From the NCBI GenBank assembly GCA_947595925.1, contig CANQEV010000015.1:1-57215 (forward strand): a stretch of DNA of 57,215 bases. The letters run 5' to 3'. The DNA is from an uncultured Acetatifactor sp. (GTDB lineage Bacteria > Bacillota > Clostridia > Lachnospirales > Lachnospiraceae). The notes beneath the pieces are model-generated. The model was not told the DNA's origin. It did no database searches and saw nothing but the letters and a program-made list of their open reading frames with translations. The translations under genes were made by a program, and so were the position numbers. Shown here one piece after another: positions 41,611 to 50,918 of this stretch (its first letter is position 1; each line of letters starts with the position of its first letter).

Positions 41611-41699
41611 CAAATAGCGTTCCCGCAGCCGCTTTATCTGCGGAAAAATTCGTGCAAGCACGATTTTTCCTGCAGATTGAGCGGCTGGCTGAACTGTTA
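41611..41699. repeat. foldback repeat element, half B only (copy 4)
   Basis: It matches the right half of copy 1: GCGTTCCC, an AGCCGC...GCGGCT stem, the same AAAAATTCGTGC/GCACGATTTTT hairpin, and the terminus GGCTGAACTGTTA. The terminal TTA is the TAA stop codon of yaaR. Confidence 0.8.
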
Positions 41700-42137
41700 G
41701 GTAAAGATGTCCAATAACAATCCCTGGATCTCTCCGATCTTGCCCAAGATCGCGAGGTGGTCCTGTTCGTCTTTCATCAGTTCCTGGGCCAGTTCATCCA
41801 GGGTCTGGTCCACCAGGCGGATGATGCCGTACACTCTGTGCCGGCCCCGCCGGTCCAGGAAATTTTCCCGGGAAAAATTGTGGGACCTGGTGACGACCTC
41901 GTTCAGGAAATCCTTGATGAGTCCCCGGTAATGTTTCATATCTTTCACATCGCGCCGCTTCGCCAGCTTATCCCCCTGCATGGTGATCTCTTCCAGGAGG
42001 GTGTTGAGGCGGGTCTGCAGTTCCGCTTCCTCAATGTGGCTCGCCAGGGTAAACTTAAAACTGCCGTCCCCCTCCGGCACCGGCTTCGCCTGCTCCGTCT
42101 GCTGAACCTGCGCTGCCGCGTTCACTTTAATATCCAA
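41697..42137 (-). CDS. yaaR: YaaR family protein (DUF327)
   Basis: A 146-residue helical protein of the YaaR/DUF327 family, found next to holB across Firmicutes. The central [18 protein letters not shown] and the following [21 protein letters not shown] segments are the conserved parts. No enzymatic motif is known to me. It is co-directional with gmk-like and holB, so it probably shares their transcript. Its stop codon is formed by the end of a foldback element. Function unknown. Confidence 0.87.
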   Translation of the reverse strand: MDIKVNAAAQVQQTEQAKPVPEGDGSFKFTLASHIEEAELQTRLNTLLEEITMQGDKLAKRRDVKDMKHYRGLIKDFLNEVVTRSHNFSRENFLDRRGRHRVYGIIRLVDQTLDELAQELMKDEQDHLAILGKIGEIQGLLLDIFT

Positions 42138-42215
42138 AGACTCACCTCCTTTTTGCGTGGGTTATGCCGTCCGTCCCTCATTCCATAATCGTATCAATAC
42201 TCATATCGGCAAAAT

Positions 42216-42800
42216 TCAGGAATTCTTTATGTACGCCGCGATCTCCTCCAGGCAGCGCTCCAGGTCGTCGTTATAAAAGCTCCTGGGATTTCCAGCCTCC
42301 AGAAGTTTTTCCTCTGAAAAATCCGCGCTGTCCGCCAGAAACCGACGGCACATCTCGTCATACCGGGGCTTCTGCTGTTTCCGCTCCCGGTTTAAGGCCC
42401 GCTGCAGGCGGACGCCGTCGTCCAATTCCACAAGCACGGGCAAAACCTTCTCAGCCCCAAAATACTCCCGGAACATCCGGTACGCCTCCAGCGTGCCAAT
42501 GATCAGATAGTCCGCTTCCTGCAGATCGATCCCGCCGTCGTCCACCGTAAAATACCGCCAGAGCCCCTGGCAGGTCTCGTAAGCCCTCATCTCGATGATC
42601 TTCCCCTGTGCCTGCAGAGTAAGAAATCCTTTTTCATCCGTGAAATGGTACTCCACGCCTTCCTGCTCCCCCTGACGAATAGGGCGCGTGGTGTACGGAA
42701 CCACCGTGTGCAGATGCAGATCTTCCCTCTGCAGGAGCCGCTTATATATCGTATCTTTTCCCGTGGAGCTCTTTCCCATCAGGCAAATGATCCTGCCCAT
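42216..42800 (-). CDS. guanylate kinase-like protein
   Basis: A 194-residue P-loop kinase of the guanylate kinase family. It has GKSSTGKDT (P-loop), PYTTRPIRQGEQEGVEYHF (GMP-binding region) and a DLERCLEEI end. The P-loop differs from the classical GPSGxGKST, so it may be a diverged second copy rather than the essential Gmk. In B. subtilis the equivalent position is held by thymidylate kinase (tmk). The ATG at 42800 has GGGGGAG upstream. Confidence 0.83.
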   Translation of the reverse strand: MGRIICLMGKSSTGKDTIYKRLLQREDLHLHTVVPYTTRPIRQGEQEGVEYHFTDEKGFLTLQAQGKIIEMRAYETCQGLWRYFTVDDGGIDLQEADYLIIGTLEAYRMFREYFGAEKVLPVLVELDDGVRLQRALNRERKQQKPRYDEMCRRFLADSADFSEEKLLEAGNPRSFYNDDLERCLEEIAAYIKNS

Positions 42801-42830
42801 CACACTCTCCCCCGTCTGTGTTTTCTGATC

Positions 42831-44393
42831 TCATAGAACGGCGCAACCTGGTCCGCTCTCCCTGACACATTTTACCAGCAGATCCGGGCCGTTTACTCCC
42901 TGCAGATTCAGCCCCTGTTTCTTATATATGCGCAGCCGCCCGCAGAGTTCCCCGGTAAAAAGCTCCCCGGGCACCAGGATCGGCGATCCGGGCGGGTATA
43001 AATTAACAAAATCCGCTGCTATCCGTCCCTCGCACTCTGTCAGCGGGACTTCCTCCCAGGGGCGGTCCCAGGCCTCGTAAAATTCCAGGGCCTTTATAGG
43101 ACGATATGCGGCATGTGACACCCTCTCCCGACCTGTCTCCGTCCTTTCAAATTCCATAGAACGCTTGCGCAGGGCGCTCTCCCCGGCAGCCGTTATCACC
43201 AGCCCCAGCTCCCGGTCCATCTCCAGAAGGGCCTCCGTCATCCGCCGGTATCCCTCCGGGACATCCCCCACCGTGAACATGGCGAGGCAGTAATTGCCAG
43301 CCGCCATCTCGAGCTGCAGATGATACTGCTGCCGCAGTCTGTCGTACAGTTCCCGGCCGGAAAGCTCCCCAACTCCGTCGCGGACCGCCAGCTTCCCAAT
43401 ATCCTGCCTCTGTTTCCAGCTTCCATAAGCACCTGTCTCTGGCTCCCCGCTGCCAGATTCCGATTTCCGGAATTCCCCCTCCGGCCGGGCCGCTAAAAAT
43501 TCCAGTCTTTTGCAAGCCCGCAGATCGTACATCATGTTTCGGAAATTGCTGTAAAAATCGGAAAAGAGCTTCCGGCCCTCCCTCTCTATCATAGAGAGGG
43601 CGTTGTCCACGCTTGCCATCAGCACATAGGAAGGACTGCTGGACTGGTAGATCCTCAAAAACCGCTTCAACAGGTCCCGGTCCACCCCCTCGCCGCTTAC
43701 ATGGAGCAGGGCGGTCTGGGTCATGGCCGGCAGGGTCTTGTGAAGGCTGTGGATCACCAGGTCCGCCCCCGCCTGACAGCTGTTCTCAGGAAGCGTTTCA
43801 CCGCATCCCGCCAGCCCCAGATGGGCCCCATGGGCCTCGTCCACGATCAGGATCTTTCCGAAAGAGTGGACGATCTCCGCAATCTCCCGGACCCGGGCGA
43901 TCCTCCCTTCGTAAGTCGGAGAGACGATCAGCACCGCGTCGGCGTCTCCCTCCCTCCGCAGGGCCTCCCGGACCTGTTCCGGCGTCACCGCCTCGGAAAT
44001 TTCAAAACCCGGCAGGATCTCCGGATATATGTATGATAATTGTAATCTTCTCAGATAGGCCGCATGATAGACAGACTTGTGACACCCCCGGGAGATCAGA
44101 AGCTTTCCGCCAAAGGGAACCGCCGCGCTGACGGCGCTCAGAATCCCCCCGGTGCTGCCGTTCACGAGGACAAAACTCTCCTCCGCGCCGTAAAGGGCTG
44201 CGGCCCGCTTCTGCAGGTCCAACAGAATACCCTCCGGGGCATGGAGATTGTCAAATCCGTCGATCTCCGTGATATCCATGCGATAAAGTTCCGGCGGCAT
44301 CTCCCCGAAGGTTCTTCTCTTATGCCCCGGCATGTGCAGGGGATAATCCGGCCCCTGGGCATATTCAGCTAATCGATCGTATAAATGCTTCAA
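42831..44393 (-). CDS. yaaO: YaaO-type Orn/Lys/Arg decarboxylase family PLP enzyme
   Basis: A 520-residue fold-type I PLP protein. It has HMPGHKRR at the N-terminus, the NGSTGGILSA phosphate-binding loop, the IVDEAHGAHLG segment and the PLP lysine in SLHKTLPAMTQ. Relatives decarboxylate arginine, lysine or ornithine to polyamine precursors. It starts with TTG directly after the stop of the HD gene (TAATTG), behind GAGGG, so translation is coupled. An insertion of about 25 polar residues near 300 is unusual. The yaaO-holB neighbourhood is conserved in Firmicutes. Confidence 0.87.
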   Translation of the reverse strand: MKHLYDRLAEYAQGPDYPLHMPGHKRRTFGEMPPELYRMDITEIDGFDNLHAPEGILLDLQKRAAALYGAEESFVLVNGSTGGILSAVSAAVPFGGKLLISRGCHKSVYHAAYLRRLQLSYIYPEILPGFEISEAVTPEQVREALRREGDADAVLIVSPTYEGRIARVREIAEIVHSFGKILIVDEAHGAHLGLAGCGETLPENSCQAGADLVIHSLHKTLPAMTQTALLHVSGEGVDRDLLKRFLRIYQSSSPSYVLMASVDNALSMIEREGRKLFSDFYSNFRNMMYDLRACKRLEFLAARPEGEFRKSESGSGEPETGAYGSWKQRQDIGKLAVRDGVGELSGRELYDRLRQQYHLQLEMAAGNYCLAMFTVGDVPEGYRRMTEALLEMDRELGLVITAAGESALRKRSMEFERTETGRERVSHAAYRPIKALEFYEAWDRPWEEVPLTECEGRIAADFVNLYPPGSPILVPGELFTGELCGRLRIYKKQGLNLQGVNGPDLLVKCVRESGPGCAVL

Positions 44394-44978
44394 TTATCCC
44401 TCGGTCCCCTTGTATGCGGATGATGTATCTTCAAGCATAACCTTCCCGTGTCCGTGATGCAGATGAAACGTCTCCAGTAAAGAACACCATTTATCCGCCG
44501 TGGTGACGATCCAGGCTTCACGGCACATGGGCATTTTGCTGATGGTCAGGGGCCACATGTGTTTCGCGATGATGTCCCTCTCCCGGTCCGTCAGTTCATA
44601 CTCTTTCGAGGCGTTCCGCAGGGCGATGCCGGGATGGTAAAATCCGTGAAGGTTCTGGGGCTTTCTGGCGTCTCCGATGTGCCAGTCGTAGAGGAAATAG
44701 TCGTGGAGCAGAGCGCCCCGGATCAGCTCCCTTCTATTGCAGGAAATATGGAGCTTGTCGCTGATCACAAGACTGCATTTCGCCACGTCCATGCAGTGCT
44801 GATTAACCGTCATATTGCCGTGCTGGATATACCCCTTCGTGGAACGAAAATTATAGGAACCCAGAATATCAGGCGCCGCCTCGTGGATCTGGCGGTACAG
44901 TTCCCTCTGCCGCTCCAGATTTCTCTTCCAGCGCTCCGCCTGACGCCGATTTCGGTATATGCCGCCTTTCTGTCTCAT
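44394..44978 (-). CDS. HD-domain phosphohydrolase
   Basis: A 194-residue protein with metal-binding HD-type motifs: NQHCMDVA, LLHDYFLYDWH and IIAKHMWP. Such proteins hydrolyse nucleotides or nucleic-acid phosphates. The N-terminal 35 residues are very basic. It is translationally coupled to yaaO (stop and start adjoin). The start follows GAGGGGATGG. The substrate is unknown, and conservation of all metal ligands is assumed from spacing only. Confidence 0.78.
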   Translation of the reverse strand: MRQKGGIYRNRRQAERWKRNLERQRELYRQIHEAAPDILGSYNFRSTKGYIQHGNMTVNQHCMDVAKCSLVISDKLHISCNRRELIRGALLHDYFLYDWHIGDARKPQNLHGFYHPGIALRNASKEYELTDRERDIIAKHMWPLTISKMPMCREAWIVTTADKWCSLLETFHLHHGHGKVMLEDTSSAYKGTEG

Positions 44979-45186
44979 AGCTCCATCCCCTCTGAAACCA
45001 TACCTTCATAAAACGTTCTGTCACAGAAGACCATCCGCCCCGTCAATCCCCCGTCACCCGTTTCGTTCTCCCTCTATTTCTATGCCGCCAAACCCGTTCA
45101 CAGAAACTTTTTCGTCAGACCTTCCCTTCCAACTATACCGATCTCCCTGCAGATCCGATCCGCATAGACCGCACCGTCTCTTGATC

Positions 45187-46686
45187 CTACCACTGCCCGC
45201 GGATCTCGTTCTCCTCCACAGGTCCCTCTTCCTCCGGCTGTTCCGCCGGATTCTGGCCCTCCGGATAGTAATAGCAGACCACGGGATAACCGGTTCCGAT
45301 GCTGTTATACAGCGTCTGCGCCGTCTCTGTCGGCAGGTTTACGCATCCGTGGGATCCGTTGTTCAGATAGATCCGTCCGCCGAACACTCTTCTCCAGGTT
45401 GCGTCATGCAGTCCATAACCCCGGTAATAAGGCATCCAATAAGAGACAAAACTCTCATAATCCGGCCCCACCAGGACCCTGTCCCTCTCCTTAAACTTCA
45501 GGGCAAAAATCCCCTCGGGAGTAGCGTTCCCCGAGGCAACGTCGCCGGTGACGCAGTCCGAATCGATGATCAGCTGCCCCTTATAATACAAATACACATG
45601 CTGGTTTGTGATATCCACCTCGACATAGGAATTTCCCACGCCGTTTCGGAACTGTACGTAGTTGTGGGTTGCGCTGACAGGCTCTCTCTCCTCCACGGCT
45701 GCTCCCTGACGGATCAGCTCGGAGAGTTCCTGGGCCTCTTTCTCGCAGTCCGTAGTCCAGCCGGTGATACATTTCAGGTTCACGTCCACGCCCAGCGTCG
45801 TCCGGAAAGTATAGTAGTGTCCGTTGGGGTCTGCCTCCTTTGCCATCTCCTGCACGAATTCAGCCACCGCTTCCTCGTCCAGGCAGGGTTTTTCATCCTC
45901 GATGCTGACCCACTGGCTCAGTTCCTCCGGGCCTACCGTAATCTCCGTTCCGTACCAGTCATAACTTATCTTCGCGCTAAGCCATTTATTTGCCGTCTCC
46001 ACAGCCTCATTCAGGGCACGGTCCTTCAGCGTTACCGCCGGCTCATTATAGCAGCCCGTGCTCTCCACGTCCACCTTGGCCTCTAAGGCGCACAGGGCGT
46101 CCCCGATCACAGGCAGCGCCTTCTCCGGGTCCATTTTCGTCCCTGCCTCTTCCGAGAGCAGATGGTAGGCGTTCTCCTCCGGAGAATACTCGCTGATGCT
46201 CGCATCCTTCGGCGCAATGGTCCGCTCCTCGCCGCAGGCGTCCCAGCCCTCCAACGCTTTTTTCAGCAGTTCCTCATCAAAGACCACGTCCTGATCAAAT
46301 TCATAACTCCGGCCGTCCTTCCAGAGCATTTCCACCCATCGGAAGGCGTTCTGCTGCGCAAAAATTTCTCCTACAAGCTGATCCGTATCTTTCCTGTGAA
46401 GCTCCACGTCCTCCGGCCGGATTACGCCGATCACGGTATTTTCTGCCGGATTTTCCGGGTTCCTCCCGCTGACTTCCAAGGTATAATTCTGAAGCCGGCT
46501 GTCCAGGATCACGCTGACTTCCGCAGGCTTCTTGTCGCCGCAGTCCACTCCGTTTATGATCGTTCCCCGCAGGAAACATTCTCTGTACCTATACACTCCC
46601 AATCCATAGACCGTACCCGCTCCACCCAAGATCAGGAACAACAGGACGGCCGCCAGGATCCAAGGCCATTTTTTGCTCTTTTTCAT
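45187..46686 (-). CDS. L,D-transpeptidase with peptidoglycan-binding-like domains
   Basis: A 499-residue, membrane-anchored protein. Residues about 5-30 form a single transmembrane segment, so the rest is outside. A PG-binding-4-type region spans residues about 60-330. The C-terminal YkuD domain has NNGSHGCVNLP with catalytic Cys448, which forms 3-3 crosslinks between meso-DAP residues. It ends with an acidic Pro/Glu-rich tail. Its position just downstream of murE and dapF, both in the DAP/murein path, is consistent. The N-terminus begins MKKSKKWPW with a normal start. Confidence 0.9.
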   Translation of the reverse strand: MKKSKKWPWILAAVLLFLILGGAGTVYGLGVYRYRECFLRGTIINGVDCGDKKPAEVSVILDSRLQNYTLEVSGRNPENPAENTVIGVIRPEDVELHRKDTDQLVGEIFAQQNAFRWVEMLWKDGRSYEFDQDVVFDEELLKKALEGWDACGEERTIAPKDASISEYSPEENAYHLLSEEAGTKMDPEKALPVIGDALCALEAKVDVESTGCYNEPAVTLKDRALNEAVETANKWLSAKISYDWYGTEITVGPEELSQWVSIEDEKPCLDEEAVAEFVQEMAKEADPNGHYYTFRTTLGVDVNLKCITGWTTDCEKEAQELSELIRQGAAVEEREPVSATHNYVQFRNGVGNSYVEVDITNQHVYLYYKGQLIIDSDCVTGDVASGNATPEGIFALKFKERDRVLVGPDYESFVSYWMPYYRGYGLHDATWRRVFGGRIYLNNGSHGCVNLPTETAQTLYNSIGTGYPVVCYYYPEGQNPAEQPEEEGPVEENEIRGQW

Positions 46687-46764
46687 GATCTAAGATCTCT
46701 TTCAATAAAAATGTATTTGCCTTAATTTATTGCCGCATTCCTCCACAGCAGAAACGCCGGGACT

Positions 46765-48255
46765 TCACTCACACTTTTGGCATGATTTCTCGCCAAACTT
46801 CTTCCGGCAATATTCCTCCACCACTTCTTCCTCAGAAAAATGGTATTTTTTCCCTTTGATCTCCTGATATTCTTCATGCCCCTTTCCGATCAGGGCGATG
46901 ATATCCCCCTTCCGGGCGTTGTCCAGAAGGTAATGGATCGCTTCCTCCCGGTCAATGATGGTGATATATTTGCCGTGATGGACCTCCAGGCCCTCGATGA
47001 TGGTCTTATTGATCTCCTCCACTTCCTCGTCCCGGGGGTTGTCCATGGTCAGGACGGTGAGATCCGCATATTTTCCCGCCGCCAGCCCCATATCGTACCG
47101 TCGGGCCTTGGCCCGGTTCCCGCCGCCCCCGAAAAGGACGATCAGACGCTCCGGGTGATAGGATTTCAGCATGGAGAGAAGGTTTTCCGCGCTGACGGCG
47201 TTGTGCGCATAGTCGATCAGCATCGTGGTAAAGGAAGACGGCCCGGAGAGCAGCTGGGTGCGTCCCTTCACGTAAGCCTTCCGCAGACCGGAGAGGATGG
47301 CGCTGTCGCTGGCCCCGACCTGGGCTGCCGCCGCGATGGCCGCCAGCGCATTCTCTACGTTAAAATCGCCCGGCATGTTAATACAGATCTGCCCCGTACG
47401 CCTGCCGCCGAGATGGAACGTCACCCCGATCAGTCCGGGCTCCCAGATATTGTGGATGTCCTCCGCCATATAATCCGCCTTGGTCCTGCGGGAGAAGGTG
47501 ATGATCTCATCCTTTGCAAGCTCCACGGCTTCCTTCCATCGGGGATCGTCGACGTTGACGATGACCGGCCCCGTCTGCCGGAACAGTTCCTTTTTACAAC
47601 CAAAATATTCCTCAAAGGTCGCGTGTTCTCCCGGACTGACATGGTCCTGGGAGATATTTAAGAACACGCCGCAGGTAAAATGGATCCCCAGGGTCCTGGC
47701 GTGCTTGATGGCCTGGGAGGAGACCTCCATCACCACGTACCGGCACCCCTTTCTCACCATGCGGTCAAAGAGCTGGTGCAGCTCGTAGGACTCCGGCGTC
47801 GTATTGACGGTAGCGTATTTTTCATCCCCGATAAAGGCGCCCACCGTGCCGATCATGCCAACCTTGTGCCCGTCCTCCTCCAGGATCTTCTTGATCATGT
47901 GGGTCGTAGTGGTTTTTCCCTTTGTCCCCGTCACCCCGATGATCTCCAGCTTTGAAGCCGGATTGCCGAACCAGTTGATGGACATATAGGCCAGGGCTTC
48001 CCGGGTGCTCCCAACCCGGATCACCGTCACGGACTCCGGCACGTCCACCGCATCCTCCACGATCAGCGCGGCCGCACCGGCCTCCGCCGCCTGCCGGGCA
48101 TAGATGTGTCCGTCCGTCTTCACTCCCTTCAGGCAGAAGAACGCCGAGCCCTTCTCCACTTTTCTGGAATCATAGACCAGGGAGCCGATTTCCGTATCCA
48201 CGCTTCCCTGCCCGCAGCTGTATTTCACTCCGTTCAGTATTTCTCTGAGTTTCAT
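46765..48255 (-). CDS. murE: UDP-MurNAc-tripeptide synthetase (meso-DAP ligase)
   Basis: A 496-residue ATP-dependent Mur ligase adding the third residue of the stem peptide in the cytoplasm. The P-loop is GVTGTKGKTTTTHM near residue 110, the AVLINVDD-type segment is present, and DNPR (TMDNPRDEEVEEI) near residue 405 is the meso-diaminopimelate-specifying motif; lysine ligases differ here. It is 27 bases downstream of dapF, which makes meso-DAP. The protein therefore indicates an A1gamma-type (DAP) peptidoglycan. Confidence 0.95.
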   Translation of the reverse strand: MKLREILNGVKYSCGQGSVDTEIGSLVYDSRKVEKGSAFFCLKGVKTDGHIYARQAAEAGAAALIVEDAVDVPESVTVIRVGSTREALAYMSINWFGNPASKLEIIGVTGTKGKTTTTHMIKKILEEDGHKVGMIGTVGAFIGDEKYATVNTTPESYELHQLFDRMVRKGCRYVVMEVSSQAIKHARTLGIHFTCGVFLNISQDHVSPGEHATFEEYFGCKKELFRQTGPVIVNVDDPRWKEAVELAKDEIITFSRRTKADYMAEDIHNIWEPGLIGVTFHLGGRRTGQICINMPGDFNVENALAAIAAAAQVGASDSAILSGLRKAYVKGRTQLLSGPSSFTTMLIDYAHNAVSAENLLSMLKSYHPERLIVLFGGGGNRAKARRYDMGLAAGKYADLTVLTMDNPRDEEVEEINKTIIEGLEVHHGKYITIIDREEAIHYLLDNARKGDIIALIGKGHEEYQEIKGKKYHFSEEEVVEEYCRKKFGEKSCQKCE

Positions 48256-48282
48256 CTATCCCCTCGTTTCCGCCGCCCGCCT

Positions 48283-49131
48283 TTAACGGATCTGCTCGTC
48301 GATATATTCTCCCTCAAAGACCACATAGGAAGGCCCCATCATGTGGACCACGTTGTTTTCATCCCACTCCACATGGAGGACGCCGCCGATCTGCTCCACA
48401 TCCACGGCCCTGTCGCAGAGCCCCATGCGGTTTAAGAACACTGCCGCCGTGCAGCACCCTGTGCCGCAGCCGATGGTCTCCCCGCAGCCCCGCTCCCACT
48501 CCCGGATCTTCAGGTGTCCCCTGTCCACCAGCTCCACGAAAGTCACGTTCGTCCTCTTCGGAAAAACCTCATGATTCTCTATCAGCGGCCCGTATTTTTC
48601 GATCTCCAGGCGGCTCAGATCCTCCACCCGGATCAGGGTGTGGGGATTTCCCCAGGAGAGGGAGGACGCCTCAAAAACACGGTCCCCCACCTGGATCGGC
48701 TGCAGCAGGAACTCCGGCTCGGCAGTCTTCACGGGAATCTGCGCCGGGTCAAAGACAGGCTCGCCGATGGCCGCCTCGATGTCCACCACCTGTCCGTCCT
48801 TCACCTTCAGATAAACCGTCTTGACGCCGCCCAGAGTCTCGATCGTCAGCGTCTCCTTCCGGGTCAGCCCGTGATAGTACACAAACTTTCCCGTGCTGCG
48901 CAGGGCGTTCCCGCACATCTCCGCCTCCGTCCCGTCCGGGTCAAAGATCCGCATCCGGAAATCGCAGGTCTCCGAGGGACAGATCAGTACCATGCCGTCC
49001 GAACCGATCCCGAAATGCCGGTCAGAAACCTTTTTTGCCAGTTCGTTTAAGTCTCCCAGCTCCTGATGAATGGCGTCGATATACACATAATCGTTGCCGT
49101 AAGCATGCATCTTTGTAAACCGAATACCCAT
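48283..49131 (-). CDS. dapF: diaminopimelate epimerase
   Basis: A 282-residue epimerase converting LL-DAP to meso-DAP with two cysteines: one in AEMCGNALR and one in IGCGTGCCTAA. The N-terminus FTKMHAYGNDYVYID is the classical family start. I chose the ATG at 49131; longer in-frame versions run through a tandem-repeat array and are not protein-like. It is followed closely by murE, so meso-DAP supply and use are encoded together. The ribosome-binding context (AAAGGATCAGGTATCAGG) is loosely repeated upstream by the minisatellite. Confidence 0.93.
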   Translation of the reverse strand: MGIRFTKMHAYGNDYVYIDAIHQELGDLNELAKKVSDRHFGIGSDGMVLICPSETCDFRMRIFDPDGTEAEMCGNALRSTGKFVYYHGLTRKETLTIETLGGVKTVYLKVKDGQVVDIEAAIGEPVFDPAQIPVKTAEPEFLLQPIQVGDRVFEASSLSWGNPHTLIRVEDLSRLEIEKYGPLIENHEVFPKRTNVTFVELVDRGHLKIREWERGCGETIGCGTGCCTAAVFLNRMGLCDRAVDVEQIGGVLHVEWDENNVVHMMGPSYVVFEGEYIDEQIR

Positions 49132-49152
49132 CCTGATACCTGATCCTTTCAC

Positions 49153-49252
49153 CTGCCAGCTGTTCCTTACGCCTGCAGGCTGTTCCATATGTCTGCCAGC
49201 TGTTCCTTACGCCTGTCGGCTGTTCCATACATCTGTCGGCTGTTTCTTTCAT
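49153..49252. repeat. five-copy 20-bp minisatellite upstream of dapF
   Basis: Five head-to-tail 20-base units of the form CTG(C/T)(C/A/G)GGCTGTTCCxTAxxx. Units 1 and 3 are identical over 20 bases, and units 2 and 4 are close, giving a 40-bp higher-order repeat. On the minus strand each unit carries an A-GGAACAG purine block just before the dapF start. The rest of the gap to 49433 holds a 7-bp hairpin (AGGAGCA/TGCTCCT near 49349) and no gene. Confidence 0.88.
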
Positions 49253-49433
49253 CCGTTGCAAGAGTTCTGTCGCCGCAGCAGGAACCAATATGCCGCAGCC
49301 CCTCTGATCTGTTCCCTGATCCGCTCCATGTCACACAAACTTGGAAGGAGCAAGAACTCCTGCTCCTCCCCACGCCGGACTGCTATAACAGGAATTTTAG
49401 CTGCCGCACCCTCCCGCGGCATCCTGCGCCATT

Positions 49434-50612
49434 CTACTTCAGCGCCTGTTCAAGATCCGCGATAATGTCGTCCACGTTCTCGATGCCGATGGAGATCCGG
49501 ACAAAGCTCTTGGTGATCCCCAGCGCCATCTTCGTGTCGTCCGGGATGGACTCATGGGTCTGGGTCCAGGGATAAGTAATCAGGGTCTCCGTGCCGCCCA
49601 GGCTCTCCGCGAACAGGACAAGATTGACGTTGGACAAAAGCTTCTGTGCAGTCTCCTCGCTGTCCAGCTCAAAGGAGATCATTCCCCCGAAGCCCGTGGA
49701 CTGCTTCCGGCTCACCGCATAATTGATATGATCTTCAAAGCCCGCGTAGTAGACCTTCTTCACCTTCGGCTGGGTCCTCAGCCAATAGGCCACCTTTCTG
49801 GCGTTCTCGTCATGCTGCCGCATGCGGAGGGAGAGCGTTTTAAGCCCCCGGAGCACCAGCCAGCAGTCGAAGGGAGCCAGCTGCGCCCCCATGGACTTGA
49901 TCTGTCCCTGGAAAAACGGGATCATCGCCGGATCCTTCACCACGACGATGCCCGCCAGCACATCGTTGTGCCCGGTAAGATATTTTGTCCCGCTGTGGAC
50001 CACAATATCCGCCCCCAGATCCAGCGGTCTCTGAAAATAAGGGGTGAGGAACGTGTTGTCCACCACAAAGATACAGTTGTTTTCCCTGGCGATCTTTGCG
50101 ATCTCCTGGATATCCGCCACCTTCATCATGGGGTTCGTGGGAGTCTCCAGAAAGATCATCCTCGTCTCCGGCCGGAGCGCCTTCTTCACGTTCTCCAGAT
50201 AAGACATGTCCACATAAGTAAACTCACAGTTAAATTTCGTAAAGATCTCGTCGCAGATACGGAAAGTACCGCCGTAGATATCATCGCAGAGGATCACGTG
50301 GTCCCCGTTGTTCAGCAGGTTGAAGACCGCCATATTGGCAGCTTGTCCGCTGGAGAATGCAAAGCCCTCCGCGCCGTTCTCCAGGATCGCCATGGTCCTC
50401 TCCAGCTCCTGACGGGTCGGGTTCTGCACGCGGGAATAATTATAGCCTGTGGAAACGTCAAAGGTCTTGTGACGGAACGTAGCGGTCTGGAAGATCGGAA
50501 AGCTCACCGCGCCCGTGATGGGTTCGCAGCCCAGCGCTCCATGCACTACCTTTGAGTCAAAGTGCAGGCCCTCTTTCCTGTCAAATTCGCTGTAAGCACA
50601 TTCTTCTCTCAT
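49434..50612 (-). CDS. cystathionine gamma-synthase/lyase family PLP enzyme
   Basis: A 392-residue Cys/Met-metabolism PLP enzyme. It has YSRVQNPTRQELE, the SSGQAANMAVFNLL cofactor loop, VVDNTFLTPYFQRPLDLGADIV and the PLP lysine in HSGTKYLTGHND. Family members make or split cystathionine, or form homocysteine and methanethiol; sequence alone does not decide between MetB, MetC and gamma-lyase. The ATG at 50612 follows AGGGGATC. It has its own promoter, about 160-base leader and palindromic site, and may read through into dapF-murE. Confidence 0.9.
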   Translation of the reverse strand: MREECAYSEFDRKEGLHFDSKVVHGALGCEPITGAVSFPIFQTATFRHKTFDVSTGYNYSRVQNPTRQELERTMAILENGAEGFAFSSGQAANMAVFNLLNNGDHVILCDDIYGGTFRICDEIFTKFNCEFTYVDMSYLENVKKALRPETRMIFLETPTNPMMKVADIQEIAKIARENNCIFVVDNTFLTPYFQRPLDLGADIVVHSGTKYLTGHNDVLAGIVVVKDPAMIPFFQGQIKSMGAQLAPFDCWLVLRGLKTLSLRMRQHDENARKVAYWLRTQPKVKKVYYAGFEDHINYAVSRKQSTGFGGMISFELDSEETAQKLLSNVNLVLFAESLGGTETLITYPWTQTHESIPDDTKMALGITKSFVRISIGIENVDDIIADLEQALK

Positions 50613-50753
50613 GATCCCCTGATCCTTTCTGGATTTCCTTCGTCTCTTCCTGTCTTTTTCTATTCTTCCCAGATCCTGACAAAATATAAGGCAGGATCCG
50701 GTACTCGCAGGCATGCGCCTGTGGACTTCGATTTTTCTGCCGCAGCGCGCTGT

Positions 50754-50765
50754 CGATTCGAATCG
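50754..50765. promoter_or_regulatory. 12-bp perfect palindrome in the leader of the Cys/Met PLP gene
   Basis: CGATTCGAATCG lies 20 bases downstream of the -10 element, a usual place for a repressor site. No regulator is known to me for this site. Confidence 0.45.
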
Positions 50766-50785
50766 TTTTCCCTTAAACTGTCTCC

Positions 50786-50814
50786 ATCATACCACAGAAA
50801 ACAGTTCTTTTCAA
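50786..50814 (-). promoter_or_regulatory. sigma-A promoter of the Cys/Met PLP gene
   Basis: The minus strand carries TTGAAA and TATGAT separated by 17 bases. Confidence 0.7.
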
Positions 50815-50867
50815 TCTGAAACGCGAAAAAGGTTGGCGGGCTGTGGACGGCATCCTCTGATCCCAAT

Positions 50868-50912
50868 AAAAAAACTCCATCCTTAGTGCCCAATGCGGGA
50901 CCAAGGATGGAG
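50868..50912 (-). terminator. intrinsic terminator of the ABC export operon
   Basis: A 10-bp stem (CTCCATCCTT / AAGGATGGAG) with a further inner pairing is followed on the minus strand by seven T. It directly follows the permease stop. Confidence 0.85.
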
Positions 50913-50918
50913 CAGAGG

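Noticed and set aside
49153..49252. CRISPR array
   Set aside because: The 20-bp units are directly adjacent with no unique spacers and there are no cas genes.
50613..50786. SAM riboswitch or T-box upstream of the Cys/Met PLP gene
   Set aside because: The roughly 160-base leader has a 12-bp palindrome and small hairpins but no S-box core or T-box AGGGTGGNACCGCG-type element.
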